Shown here: in pieces, positions 1 through 8,005 of the stretch
How positions within the stretch are numbered: position 1 is the first letter of the stretch
How the letters are laid out: every line of letters starts with the position of its first letter
DNA from: Ghiorsea sp.
GTDB lineage: Bacteria > Pseudomonadota > Zetaproteobacteria > Mariprofundales > Mariprofundaceae
Direction: 5' to 3'
DNA length: 23,537 bases
NCBI GenBank assembly: GCA_021772875.1
Contig: JAJFLD010000101.1
Coordinates: forward strand, 1 to 23,537
The notes under the pieces: model-generated
The model's input: only the letters and a program-made list of their open reading frames with translations
The model's database searches: none
Told to the model about the DNA's origin: nothing
Position numbers and translations under genes: made by a program

Positions 1-1521
1 GATTTAACTGAACGTGTCGAGATTGAAGAGAAGTATAGTAAGATTTTTCAAAGCTCAAGAGATTCAATCATCATTCATGATGTTGAAGGCAATATTATTG
101 ATGCAAATCAAACAGCACTCAGGCATTTTAGTTATAATATAGAAGATATTTGTTGTGTTAATGTGAGTTGTTTGCGTTCAGATAGAAAGGCTGAGCCTGC
201 GCAAGAAGAACTTACCTTTGCAAAACAAGCAGGTGATGGTCATTTTGTCACAGAATTGAAGAAAAAGAATGGGGATTTATTTTATGGTGAAGTAACCACT
301 ACGCATCTCGAAGTGGATCACAAACCAGTGATTCAATGTGTGATACGAGATGTTACGGAACGTGAAACACTTAAAGACCAGCTTTTACACGCGAAAAAAA
401 TGGAAGCCATTGGCACACTTGTGGGTGGCATCGCCCATGATTTTAATAATATGTTGGCAGCTATTGATGGTAATATTTATTTGGCGAAAACCAAGCTTGT
501 GCAAGGGCATGAAGCACTGGGTAAATTAGATAACATCGAACGCCTTAGCATGCGAGCAGCACAAATGGTTAAGCAGCTACTCACCTTTGCCAGAAAAGGG
601 CATGTGGAAATGAGCACGTTTTCTCTCAATGCATTTACCAAAGAAGCTTTGCAGTTGAGCAAAACGACTATTCCAAAAAACATACATCACACCTGTACGT
701 TAAGTGAAGATGATATGGTGATCCAAGGCAATAAAACAATGTTGCAGCAGGTGTTTATGAACTTGTTAAACAATGCCTGTGATGCGGTTTCTGAATTGGC
801 GCAAGCTGAAATATATTGCAGATTAGAGGCTGTTGAGCTTAGCGATGCAACGGCAAATACGTTGTCGGGCTTAAAAGGTGGGCATTATGCTTGTTTTACT
901 GTGCGTGATAATGGACATGGTATTACCAAAGATAACCTTGAAAATATTTTCGAGCCATTTTTTTCGACCAAAGAAACAGGTAAAGGTACGGGTTTAGGGC
1001 TTGCCATGGTTTATGGTGCTGTTAAAACGCACCATGGTGGTATTAGTGTTGAAAGCCACGTGGGTGTTGGCACAACATTTCGACTTTATTTTCCTCAGCA
1101 AACACAATGGCTTAAGCAAACACAGGGAGATGATGACAACACCATTGCAGTAGGAGATGAAACCATTTTATTGGTGGATGATGACTGTGATGTGCGTGCG
1201 GCAACTTGTGGTGTGCTGGAGGAGCTGGGTTATAAAGTTTTAGAAGCTTCGAGTGGGCAAGAGGCACTGGATGTGTTTAAAGACAAGCAGCATACGATTG
1301 ATGGGGTGATTTGTGATGTTGTCATGCCTGAGATGAGTGGGATTGAGCTTATCAAAGCCATTCGACAAATCGATAAACTTAAACCTGTTATCCTAGCTTC
1401 TGGTGGCGATGTTGATTTTATTTTAGATGGTGAGGTGGATATGGGGCAAGTGGAACTCATGCCCAAGCCATTCTCCTACGAAAAGCTTAGTCGGATGTTA
1501 CGCAAGTCATTTGAAGCATAA
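1..1521 (+). CDS. Hybrid histidine kinase (PAS-HisKA-HATPase-receiver), 5' end cut by window
   Basis: The reading frame is open from base 1 (506 codons visible) and ends at TAA 1519-1521, so the gene starts upstream. The first in-window GTG at 163 lies inside the PAS domain and is not the start. Numbered from base 1, residues about 10-120 look like a PAS domain. The H-box GGIAHDFNN carries the phospho-accepting His146. The ATPase domain shows an N box (NLLNNACDAV), DNGHGI and GKGTGLGLAMVYG. A C-terminal receiver starts at ILLVDDD with phospho-acceptor Asp439 (CDVVMPEMSG) and Lys489 (MPKPF). In this family the kinase autophosphorylates on His and can pass phosphate to its own receiver. No membrane segment is visible, but the missing N-terminus could hold one or more sensor domains. 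No partner regulator is adjacent, so the signal and output are unknown. Confidence 0.93.
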   Translation, partial: DLTERVEIEEKYSKIFQSSRDSIIIHDVEGNIIDANQTALRHFSYNIEDICCVNVSCLRSDRKAEPAQEELTFAKQAGDGHFVTELKKKNGDLFYGEVTTTHLEVDHKPVIQCVIRDVTERETLKDQLLHAKKMEAIGTLVGGIAHDFNNMLAAIDGNIYLAKTKLVQGHEALGKLDNIERLSMRAAQMVKQLLTFARKGHVEMSTFSLNAFTKEALQLSKTTIPKNIHHTCTLSEDDMVIQGNKTMLQQVFMNLLNNACDAVSELAQAEIYCRLEAVELSDATANTLSGLKGGHYACFTVRDNGHGITKDNLENIFEPFFSTKETGKGTGLGLAMVYGAVKTHHGGISVESHVGVGTTFRLYFPQQTQWLKQTQGDDDNTIAVGDETILLVDDDCDVRAATCGVLEELGYKVLEASSGQEALDVFKDKQHTIDGVICDVVMPEMSGIELIKAIRQIDKLKPVILASGGDVDFILDGEVDMGQVELMPKPFSYEKLSRMLRKSFEA

Positions 1522-1551
1522 AAAAGGGCGGCTTAAGAGCCACCCTTTTTT
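1520..1551. terminator. Bidirectional intrinsic terminator between the kinase and rpoD
   Basis: Arms AAAAAAGGG (1520-1528) and CCCTTTTTT (1543-1551) flank inner arms GGCT (1530-1533) and AGCC (1538-1541), with one C/A mismatch and a TAAG loop. The A-run and T-run on either side make it usable from both strands. It overlaps the stop codon of the kinase gene and lies 21 bases beyond the rpoD stop codon, so it can serve both convergent genes. Confidence 0.85.
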
Positions 1552-1572
1552 AATTTCCCAAGTTGCGGATAT

Positions 1573-3546
1573 TTATTTATTCACCAGCGAGGCTGAAAGT
1601 TCGGGGCTTTCAGCGAATGTTTTTAACTTCTGTGCCCGAGAGGGGTGACGAAGTTTACGCAATGCTTTGGCTTCGATTTGACGAATCCGTTCACGGGTGA
1701 CGTTAAATTGTTTGCCCACTTCTTCTAGGGTGTGGTCGGTATTCATGCCAATACCAAAACGCATGCGTAATACTTTTTGTTCACGGTCAGTTAAGTTTTC
1801 TAAAACTTCATGTGTCGCTTCACGTAAAGCTTCTGTTACTGCCGTATCCAATGGGTTTTCAGCTTTCACATCTTGGACGAAATCACCCAAGCTGGTATCG
1901 TCGTCATCACCCACAGGTGTGTCTAAAGAAACGGGCTCTTTGGCCACTTCTAAAATTTGCTCTACCTTTTCAATGGGCATTTCAAGAAATTTGGCAAGTT
2001 CTTCAGGGCTTGGTTCTCTTCCCGTTTCTTGCGCAATTTGACGCGAAATACGCATGATTTTATTGATGGTTTCAATCATGTGTACAGGAATACGAATCGT
2101 ACGCGCTTGATCGGCGATTGAACGTGTAATGGCCTGACGAATCCACCAAGTTGCATAAGTGGAAAACTTATAACCACGACGCCATTCAAACTTATCCACG
2201 GCTTTCATCAAGCCAATATTGCCTTCTTGGATAAGGTCGAGGAAACCAAGGCCACGATTGGTGTATTTCTTCGCAATTGAAATCACTAGACGTAAGTTAG
2301 CTTCAATCATTTCACGTTTGGCTTGGCGCATTTTGGCTTCGCCCATGGTCAATTTACGCGCTACATCTTTTAGCTCATAAACATCCATTTCACTTTCTTG
2401 TTCAACGCGTTTTAAGCGGCGTTGGTTTTCACGAATTTTCGTGGATGATAAATTGATAGCTTCAACCCATTTTGCTTCAGGATGAAGTTTGATGACATCG
2501 GTTAGCCATTTTTCATCTGTCAAACGTGTAGGGAATGTTTCTAAGAATAATTTGCGAGGCATTTTTGCTTTTAGTGCTTGATCGCGAATGGCGCGTTCAT
2601 ATTTACGCACACGCTCGACTGCATTTTTAAAGCGTTGTACCAGCATGATAAGTTGTTTGTTGGAGAAAGGAATGGTGACCAATTCAAACAACATTGCGTT
2701 TAAAACTTCGGAGGAGCGCGCAGCGAGTTTCTTATCGCGTGGTTTGCGCACACGATCTTGGCGAAGTTGCAGGAATTCTTCTTGCAATACTTTGGCTTTT
2801 TCAAAATGCTCTAGGGCGCTTTCGAGTTGTTCTTCTTTGGTGATGATGGTTTCTTCCATGGGGGTACCATCAGGTGTTGCTGTACGTGCTTTGATGGCAG
2901 CAGCCAAGTCTTCAGCATTCATTTTAGGTTTGGCATCAATCAAGTCGTCATCATCAGAAGCACTTTTATTCATGCGATTTTCATATTCAGCAATAGCCGC
3001 AGCATTAACCACTTTGTCATCAATATCTAAGATATCTTTGAAGTTTGGTTCTTCATCAAGCTCTAGTGCTTCGTCACGAATTTCGATGACACGCTCACCC
3101 AAATGCATGATTTCACGGAATGTTGCAGGGCATAAACAAATAGCTTCATGCACTTGCATACGGCCTTCTTCGATACGGCGGGCAATTTCAATCTCACCTT
3201 CACGTGTGAGTAGCTCAACAGTTCCCATCTCGCGCAAATACATGCGTACTGGGTCATCAACACGGATGACTGTGCCTAAAGTGGTTGTGTCAGCACGAAG
3301 TGCAGAATCTTCTTTGCGCAAGCGGTCTTTGCGCATGGCGTATTCGCCAGTTGGCGCACGTTGAGGGTCTACAACTTCAACACCCATTTCGGTGAATAAG
3401 TTAATAATGCCTTCAACTTGATTGGCATCCACTAAACCTTTTGGTAAATGGCTATTTAGCTCATCATAAGTGATGTAGCCAGCTTCCTTACCCTTGGCCA
3501 TAAGTGTGCCAAGTTCTTTGATTCGTGCTTGTTCTACTTTAGCCAT
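1573..3546 (-). CDS. rpoD: RNA polymerase primary sigma factor (sigma70)
   Basis: 657 residues, slightly longer than E. coli RpoD (613). Region 1.1 is at the N-terminus, and region 1.2 (DPVRMYLREMGTVELLTREGE) is at about 98-118. A long acidic/basic non-conserved insert follows at about 140-375. Region 2 is at about 415-500: NLRLVISIAKKYTNRG is core binding, YKFSTYATWWIRQA is -10 recognition and melting. Region 3 is at about 500-560. Region 4.2 (TLEEVGKQFNVTRERIRQIE, 606-625) is the -35-binding helix-turn-helix. About 13 residues follow the usual C-terminal end. It directs core RNA polymerase to housekeeping promoters. It lies 15 bases downstream of dnaG, so the two are probably cotranscribed as in the macromolecular synthesis operon. 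A weak GGTGG sits 9 bases before the ATG. Confidence 0.98.
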   Translation of the reverse strand: MAKVEQARIKELGTLMAKGKEAGYITYDELNSHLPKGLVDANQVEGIINLFTEMGVEVVDPQRAPTGEYAMRKDRLRKEDSALRADTTTLGTVIRVDDPVRMYLREMGTVELLTREGEIEIARRIEEGRMQVHEAICLCPATFREIMHLGERVIEIRDEALELDEEPNFKDILDIDDKVVNAAAIAEYENRMNKSASDDDDLIDAKPKMNAEDLAAAIKARTATPDGTPMEETIITKEEQLESALEHFEKAKVLQEEFLQLRQDRVRKPRDKKLAARSSEVLNAMLFELVTIPFSNKQLIMLVQRFKNAVERVRKYERAIRDQALKAKMPRKLFLETFPTRLTDEKWLTDVIKLHPEAKWVEAINLSSTKIRENQRRLKRVEQESEMDVYELKDVARKLTMGEAKMRQAKREMIEANLRLVISIAKKYTNRGLGFLDLIQEGNIGLMKAVDKFEWRRGYKFSTYATWWIRQAITRSIADQARTIRIPVHMIETINKIMRISRQIAQETGREPSPEELAKFLEMPIEKVEQILEVAKEPVSLDTPVGDDDDTSLGDFVQDVKAENPLDTAVTEALREATHEVLENLTDREQKVLRMRFGIGMNTDHTLEEVGKQFNVTRERIRQIEAKALRKLRHPSRAQKLKTFAESPELSASLVNK

Positions 3547-3561
3547 TGCGTAATGCCACCG

Positions 3562-5310
3562 TTACAGAGTTTTTTTGTTTTTTAAACTGTTATTTAATTT
3601 GTGTTGTTGGTTTCTGAGTGCCTTTAATTCTTCATTGATGCGTATAATCACTGTTAATCCTTCTGAGCGGCCACGTAGGCCATCCAGATATGTAATATGC
3701 ATATCAAGCAAAAGCATTTGAAACTCATCATCTTCGACCAATGGCAGGTTCACCCAGCGTGCTATATTATGATTGTCGGGGAATTCCCGCATCAACTGTG
3801 CCGCTATATCTAATTCGGTGGTTTCTTCAACGCCTGCCAGCGAAAAGGCACGGGTGTATATCGGGTAGGCGGGGTTGGTGTCAATAAAAAAGTTAAAGGC
3901 ATCTTCGGGCAAGCTACGGAAATATTTAGGTTTTTGTAGCAATGCAGCCATAAATAGGTCGTGTTTCATTGGTGAGACAATTAAACGTTGTTGCAGTTTT
4001 GGGCTTATTTGATGCCGAGCTGAAGCCGTAAATTGAGGGCGTTTTTGCTGCTGTAGAGCTACACCACTGATTTTTTCAATTTCACTTTGCCATGCTTGAC
4101 GCAGGTAATTATCGCTCATATTGAGTAACATTTGGTCTGCTTTTTTTGCCATGCGTGCTCTACCTTCTGCACCATCACCGGCAATGTTTTTTAACCCAGT
4201 AAGCCAAGTTTCAAGCATAGGTTTAGCATCGTCGTTTAAGCGTTTCTCAAAAGCTTCCTTGCCTTCTTTTTGTAATAATGTATCGGGATCTTCGCCATCG
4301 GGCAGGTATAAGAATTTGGGTGAATGTTCGGTTTTCAAGAGTGGTAACATGCGCTCAATAGAACGCCAGGCTGCTTGCCTACCAGCACGGTCGCCATCAA
4401 AGCAGAATATTGGTGCTTCATGCAACCTTAAAATATTTTGTAATTGCGGCTCTGTGATCGCAGTGCCAAGTGGGGCAACGGCATAAGGCAAGTCATATGC
4501 CGCCATGGCCAATACATCCATATAACCTTCAACAACAACCAACATTTTATGTTTGCGTACAAACTCACGGTGTTCGGAATAACCATATAATAAATTTGAT
4601 TTATGATAAAAATCTGTTTCTGGAGAATTAAGGTATTTTGGCTCGCCATCACCCAAAATTCGGCCGCCAAAACCAACAACATGCCCTTGTTTATCGCGGA
4701 TAGGAAACATAACCCTTTCACGGAAACGATCGGCAAAACCACGTTCGTTGGAGACCAAGACACCGATAGATTCTAGCTGTTGCAATATTTTTGGCTCATC
4801 ACCAAAACAGCGTTTCATGAAACCATAGCCTGCTGGGGCATAACCCAATTGGTACCGTTGTATGATGGTTGCAGGTAGTTTGCGTTGCGTAAAATATAAG
4901 CTGGCCTTTTTCCCTTCATCGCTTTGTAAGCAACGCGCAAAAACACCTGCAACTTTTGTTAATAAATCTAAGCCCTGTTTTTTTCGTGCTTCTTCTTTAG
5001 GGTTTTTAACATACGAAGCAGGAATAGGCATACCTGCTTTTTGGGCGAGAAATTCCACTGCTTCGGGGAAGGGATAACCATCATGTTCCATCAAAAAACG
5101 AAAAGCATTGCCGCCCTTGCCGCAGCCAAAACAATAATACATTTGTTTATCTACAGATACGGAAAACGAAGGTGTTTTTTCATGGTGAAAAGGGCAGAGC
5201 CCAACCAGGTTTGCCCCTGAAGGTTTTAGCTCAACATGGCGTGCAATAATGGCGGCCAAATCGGTTCGGGAAATAAGTTCATCTAAAAATGTGGGGGAAA
5301 ACTGAGCCAT
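3562..5310 (-). CDS. dnaG: DNA primase
   Basis: 582 residues, matching the usual DnaG size. It synthesises the RNA primers for lagging-strand replication and works with the replicative helicase. The N-terminal CHC2 zinc-binding domain has C39, H42, C60 and C63 (CPFHH and CFGCG). The catalytic core with the TOPRIM fold shows VVVEGYMDV (E261) and CFDGDRAG (D305, D307), which bind the catalytic metals. LPDGEDPDTLLQKEG at about 336-350 is typical. The divergent C-terminal part (about 430-582) should bind the DnaB helicase. It is followed by rpoD on the same strand. rpsU, which heads this operon in enterics, is absent; a diguanylate cyclase gene lies upstream instead. The ATG at 5308-5310 has no convincing Shine-Dalgarno sequence and sits next to a promoter. 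Confidence 0.98.
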   Translation of the reverse strand: MAQFSPTFLDELISRTDLAAIIARHVELKPSGANLVGLCPFHHEKTPSFSVSVDKQMYYCFGCGKGGNAFRFLMEHDGYPFPEAVEFLAQKAGMPIPASYVKNPKEEARKKQGLDLLTKVAGVFARCLQSDEGKKASLYFTQRKLPATIIQRYQLGYAPAGYGFMKRCFGDEPKILQQLESIGVLVSNERGFADRFRERVMFPIRDKQGHVVGFGGRILGDGEPKYLNSPETDFYHKSNLLYGYSEHREFVRKHKMLVVVEGYMDVLAMAAYDLPYAVAPLGTAITEPQLQNILRLHEAPIFCFDGDRAGRQAAWRSIERMLPLLKTEHSPKFLYLPDGEDPDTLLQKEGKEAFEKRLNDDAKPMLETWLTGLKNIAGDGAEGRARMAKKADQMLLNMSDNYLRQAWQSEIEKISGVALQQQKRPQFTASARHQISPKLQQRLIVSPMKHDLFMAALLQKPKYFRSLPEDAFNFFIDTNPAYPIYTRAFSLAGVEETTELDIAAQLMREFPDNHNIARWVNLPLVEDDEFQMLLLDMHITYLDGLRGRSEGLTVIIRINEELKALRNQQHKLNNSLKNKKTL

Positions 5311-5318
5311 ATGTAGCT

Positions 5319-5347
5319 TTTATAGGGCATGCCGATTGTAAATTCAA
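5319..5347 (-). promoter_or_regulatory. Sigma70-type promoter for dnaG-rpoD
   Basis: Read on the minus strand: -35 TTGAAT (5347-5342), a 17-base spacer, and -10 TATAAA (5324-5319). The expected transcription start, about 7 bases after the -10, is near 5312, only one or two bases before the dnaG ATG (5310). Its position between the diguanylate cyclase stop codon and dnaG suits an operon promoter. Confidence 0.6.
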
Positions 5348-5374
5348 CCTTGGAGATGTTTTTGTTGATAAAAG

Positions 5375-6619
5375 TCAAACCTTTGGCTTTGCGAGAACCA
5401 CTTGATTACGCCCATTTTGTTTAGCGTGATACAGTGCTTCATCGGCGCGTTTGAGCCAGCTGGCAATGGTTTCATCGGCCAAACGTTCGGCCGCACCCAT
5501 GCTAACTTTCACATCAATATTGCCATGCTGAGTGTCAAAAACTGAGGCTTCAATTTCTTTGCGAATGCTTTCGGCCAAAGCAAGCCCTTGCGTTATGTTA
5601 TTTTCAGGCAAAACAATGCAAAACTCTTCGCCACCCAATCGTGCGACCATATCCGTGCTGCGCGTATTGGTTTTGAGTAAGTGGGCAAGCTTCTCTAAGA
5701 CAGCATCGCCAGCATCATGTCCATATTGATCGTTGATGCGTTTAAAATGATCAATATCAATCATTAAAAATATAGTTGATATATCATCAGGCAGTTGGTT
5801 AAAGAAATCTCTTAATTTTCGGCGATTGCCTAGGCCAGTTAAGGGGTCGCTCATGGCTTGTGCTTCGGCATGTTCTAGACGTTTGGTTAAGCTGTTCATT
5901 TGCTCTATCTGGGCAGTGATGGTGCCTTTAACCTGTTGGCTGGCATGGCTAAGTTTCTGCCCCGCTTTAAGAATATTGTTTCTGGCTTGTCGAAGCATGG
6001 CTTGAGCCTGCTCAGGGTCTGATGGTAAATCTTGTTCTAACACTTGTTGTGCTTGTTTAAGCTCTATGGAGTCTGAACCAACCTCGCCAAGCACGCCATC
6101 CATAGCTTGCACTGAATCTTTCATTGCTGTTGTGAGCAGATTAAATTCCAATCGTACTTTGGCATTGCCTTGGAGATAATGACGAAGAATACGTTCAAAT
6201 TGTGAAAAATTTAAGCTTAGATCATCCGTTTTTGGATGGGGTTGCCCTAATAAATCACATCCGCGGCGAATCATGCTTAAGGCTGAAGGTAAATCTTGTT
6301 GGGCTGCATCAATAAGCACCTTTCTCTCTTTGAGGTGGCTGTCAAAGGTATCCCAGGTGCTGTTGTTATCATGGTCATCATGCATGCGCTTAAGCAGTGC
6401 GCCATGTTCGGCATCAAACAATAGCGCCAACATGCTCAAGACTTTTTTATAAAGAGCAGGCTCAATATTTGGCGTGCTTTGTAAGGTTTCTAGCAGCGAT
6501 AACATGCGGCGAAGTAAACTTCTAAAAGTTGTATTGTTGGTTTTGTCCGCGAGCACAACTGGACGAATACGATCTAGGCCATCCAATAACTCTGAAATCA
6601 TGGTGTTTTTTTTCGACAC
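5375..6619 (-). CDS. Diguanylate cyclase (GGDEF domain)
   Basis: It makes cyclic-di-GMP from two GTP. The C-terminal GGDEF domain (about residues 255-414) begins at DPLTGLGNRRKL. It contains DIDHFKRINDQYGHDAGD and the active-site signature GGEEF (329-333). RSTD (320-323), five residues upstream, matches the RxxD inhibitory product-binding site, so feedback inhibition is expected. The N-terminal 240 residues are helical with likely coiled coil just before the cyclase domain. I do not recognise a sensor fold and see no membrane segment, so it is probably cytoplasmic. The open frame extends to an ATG at 6673. I chose GTG 6619-6617 because a near-perfect AAGGAGG lies 8 bases upstream; the longer version would translate that ribosome site as protein. 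This gives 414 residues. It lies on the same strand upstream of dnaG, but dnaG has its own promoter. Confidence 0.93.
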   Translation of the reverse strand: MSKKNTMISELLDGLDRIRPVVLADKTNNTTFRSLLRRMLSLLETLQSTPNIEPALYKKVLSMLALLFDAEHGALLKRMHDDHDNNSTWDTFDSHLKERKVLIDAAQQDLPSALSMIRRGCDLLGQPHPKTDDLSLNFSQFERILRHYLQGNAKVRLEFNLLTTAMKDSVQAMDGVLGEVGSDSIELKQAQQVLEQDLPSDPEQAQAMLRQARNNILKAGQKLSHASQQVKGTITAQIEQMNSLTKRLEHAEAQAMSDPLTGLGNRRKLRDFFNQLPDDISTIFLMIDIDHFKRINDQYGHDAGDAVLEKLAHLLKTNTRSTDMVARLGGEEFCIVLPENNITQGLALAESIRKEIEASVFDTQHGNIDVKVSMGAAERLADETIASWLKRADEALYHAKQNGRNQVVLAKPKV

Positions 6620-6627
6620 TTTGGCTG

Positions 6628-6634
6628 CCTCCTT
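6628..6634 (-). promoter_or_regulatory. Shine-Dalgarno site setting the diguanylate cyclase start
   Basis: AAGGAGG on the minus strand, with an 8-base spacer to GTG (6619-6617). It decides for the GTG start over the upstream in-frame ATG at 6673. Confidence 0.8.
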
Positions 6635-6712
6635 AGATGTTGGTCGATGAATGATGAGCAGGTATGATGCCATTTTTAAGAGGCTTGATTTGACTAGGTG
6701 TTTCTCACATGA

Positions 6713-6739
6713 TTGCCACTTGGTAATACATTTGATAAT
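6713..6739 (+). promoter_or_regulatory. Possible promoter for the thioredoxin-fold gene
   Basis: TTGCCA (6713-6718) is followed by GATAAT (6734-6739) with a short 15-base spacer, or by TAATAA (6736-6741) with 17 bases. It lies in the divergent gap ahead of the ATG at 6760. Base matches are moderate, so this is tentative. Confidence 0.3.
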
Positions 6740-6759
6740 AATTTTTCAGGGGTCGGTTT

Positions 6760-7308
6760 ATGGCACTAGTAGCATCAATTCATGTTGGAGACTTCACACT
6801 TCCTGAGGTCAGCTTAAAAGATTCACATGGCAAAACACATGCATTGCTTGAGCAAATGGGTGATAACGGATTGCTGGTTGCTTTTACTTGTAATCATTGT
6901 CCTTACGCGATTGCAGTGTGGCCACGCTTGGTTCGACACGCGGCAACATTAAAAGCAATGGGCATCAACACTGTGGCCATCAACCCAAACATTCATCCAG
7001 ATTTCCCAGAAGATGGTCTACCTGCGATGCAGGAGAAATTGGTGGAGTGGGCTATTGATTTCCCTTATTTGGCAGATGAGACGCAAGATGTTGCCAAAAC
7101 TTTTGACGCCCAGTGTACGCCTGATATTTATATGTTTGATAAACAAGGTACGCTTTATTACCACGGTCGAATAGATGATTATTGGAAAGATGAAAGCAAA
7201 GTGACAGCAGAAGAGTTGCTTCCTGCCGCTCAAGCTTTGATCGCAGGCAAAGATGCGCCTCAACCACAACATCCAACCATTGGCTGTTCCATCAAATGGT
7301 TAGGTTAG
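6760..7308 (+). CDS. Thioredoxin-fold (AhpC/TSA-type redoxin) protein
   Basis: 182 residues. The N-terminus (VGDFTLPEVSLKDSHGK) is typical of AhpC/TSA and redoxin proteins. The redox motif is CNHCPY, with C44 and C47 as the CxxC pair. TCNHCPYA matches the group annotated as thioredoxin family proteins rather than classical CGPC thioredoxin. The thioredoxin-fold cis-proline appears in CTPDIYMFD, followed by YYHGRIDD. Further cysteines are at C118 and near the end (GCSIKW). No signal peptide is visible, so it should act in the cytoplasm as a thiol oxidoreductase or peroxidase-like protein; its substrate is unknown. AGGGG 7 bases before the ATG supports the start. It has its own terminator and probably forms a single-gene unit, divergent from the diguanylate cyclase. 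Confidence 0.9.
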   Translation: MALVASIHVGDFTLPEVSLKDSHGKTHALLEQMGDNGLLVAFTCNHCPYAIAVWPRLVRHAATLKAMGINTVAINPNIHPDFPEDGLPAMQEKLVEWAIDFPYLADETQDVAKTFDAQCTPDIYMFDKQGTLYYHGRIDDYWKDESKVTAEELLPAAQALIAGKDAPQPQHPTIGCSIKWLG

Positions 7309-7332
7309 CCTTCTAAAGGATATTGAAGGTTT

Positions 7333-7360
7333 AAAGGGCTGTTTTTTACAGCCCTTTTTT
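7333..7360 (+). terminator. Intrinsic terminator after the thioredoxin-fold gene
   Basis: AAAGGGCTG (7333-7341), a seven-base loop, CAGCCCTTT (7349-7357), and a T-run to 7360. The uninterrupted 9-bp stem with U-tail is a strong rho-independent terminator. Confidence 0.93.
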
Positions 7361-7523
7361 GTTTCTCAGAGGCTGTCTTATGATGTTGGAAGCGCGGGGT
7401 GCAGATAAAAATATAAGCGCGTTTTTTGGTGAATGATGATTTAAATATTTGTGTCTTTCTTTTTTTTAGGCAGGTTGCGGCCATATTTTTCAGGGTTGTA
7501 TCCCTTTTTGGAGTGTTTTTGAT

Positions 7524-7973
7524 ATGAATATGGGTTGTGTTGTTAAAGGTATTGTCATTGCAGGTTTGTTGGCTTTAGTAGGCTTTTTTGTTGCGCCGAT
7601 TGCGGGGCTTTCAAACGAAGTACCTGTGGGCTCTCTTTTTGCGATAGGTTTGTTTTTGGGCTATTTGGTTGGGGCATTGATTACGTCGAGAGCAGGTAAA
7701 TTTGGCGGTCAAGGAAAAGAAGAGAACGCCAATGTCTTGTATGTGGGTAATATCCCATTCAAAGCACGTGAAGATGAAGTGCAACGTTTGTTTGAGCTTT
7801 ATGGTGTTGTGAAATCAGTTCGTTTGGTGCGCGGTGGCCCGAGTCGTCGCCCTAAAGGTTATGGTTTTGTTGAGATGGAAACCATGCAAGGTGTAAAAGC
7901 AGCGCTTGTACTTAATGGTGAAGATTTTGCAGGACGTAAACTTCGTGTTAACGAAGCCAAAGATAAAAAATAA
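7524..7973 (+). CDS. Membrane-anchored RRM RNA-binding protein
   Basis: 149 residues in two parts. Residues about 7-28 and 36-56 are two hydrophobic helices (IVIAGLLALVGFFVAPIAG; LFAIGLFLGYLVGALI). A short basic linker (RAGKFGGQGKEE) follows. Residues about 69-149 form a complete RNA recognition motif with RNP2 VLYVGNIP and RNP1 KGYGFVEM. The aromatic residues that stack on RNA bases are present: Tyr in RNP2, Tyr and Phe in RNP1. The basic residues after helix 2 predict that both termini, and so the RRM, face the cytoplasm. Soluble bacterial RRM proteins of about 90 residues are common; a membrane anchor is less usual. GGAG lies 10 bases before ATG 7524 (a second ATG is at 7530). The preceding 163 bases after the terminator hold no gene I can see; a TATAAG at 7412-7417 lacks a clear -35. 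RNA targets are unknown. Confidence 0.88.
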   Translation: MNMGCVVKGIVIAGLLALVGFFVAPIAGLSNEVPVGSLFAIGLFLGYLVGALITSRAGKFGGQGKEENANVLYVGNIPFKAREDEVQRLFELYGVVKSVRLVRGGPSRRPKGYGFVEMETMQGVKAALVLNGEDFAGRKLRVNEAKDKK

Positions 7974-8005
7974 GCGTTACTTACACCTGAAACATAAGGG
8001 TGGTT

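Noticed and set aside
163..1521. Complete 452-residue kinase starting at GTG 163
   Set aside because: The same frame is open to base 1 and the upstream residues complete a PAS domain, so the gene is 5'-truncated by the window rather than starting here.
2588..3364. Plus-strand open frame of 258 codons inside rpoD
   Set aside because: It is antisense to a clearly conserved gene, its translation is Ser/Arg-rich low-complexity typical of antisense frames, and it has no ribosome site.
7390..7421. Repeated AAGCGCG before the RRM gene as a hairpin or terminator
   Set aside because: The copies are direct, so only four bases could pair; a strong terminator already lies just upstream at 7333-7360.
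7974..8005. Terminator between the convergent RRM and rluC genes
   Set aside because: Only weak, short pairings (CTTA/TAAG) without a T-run are present.
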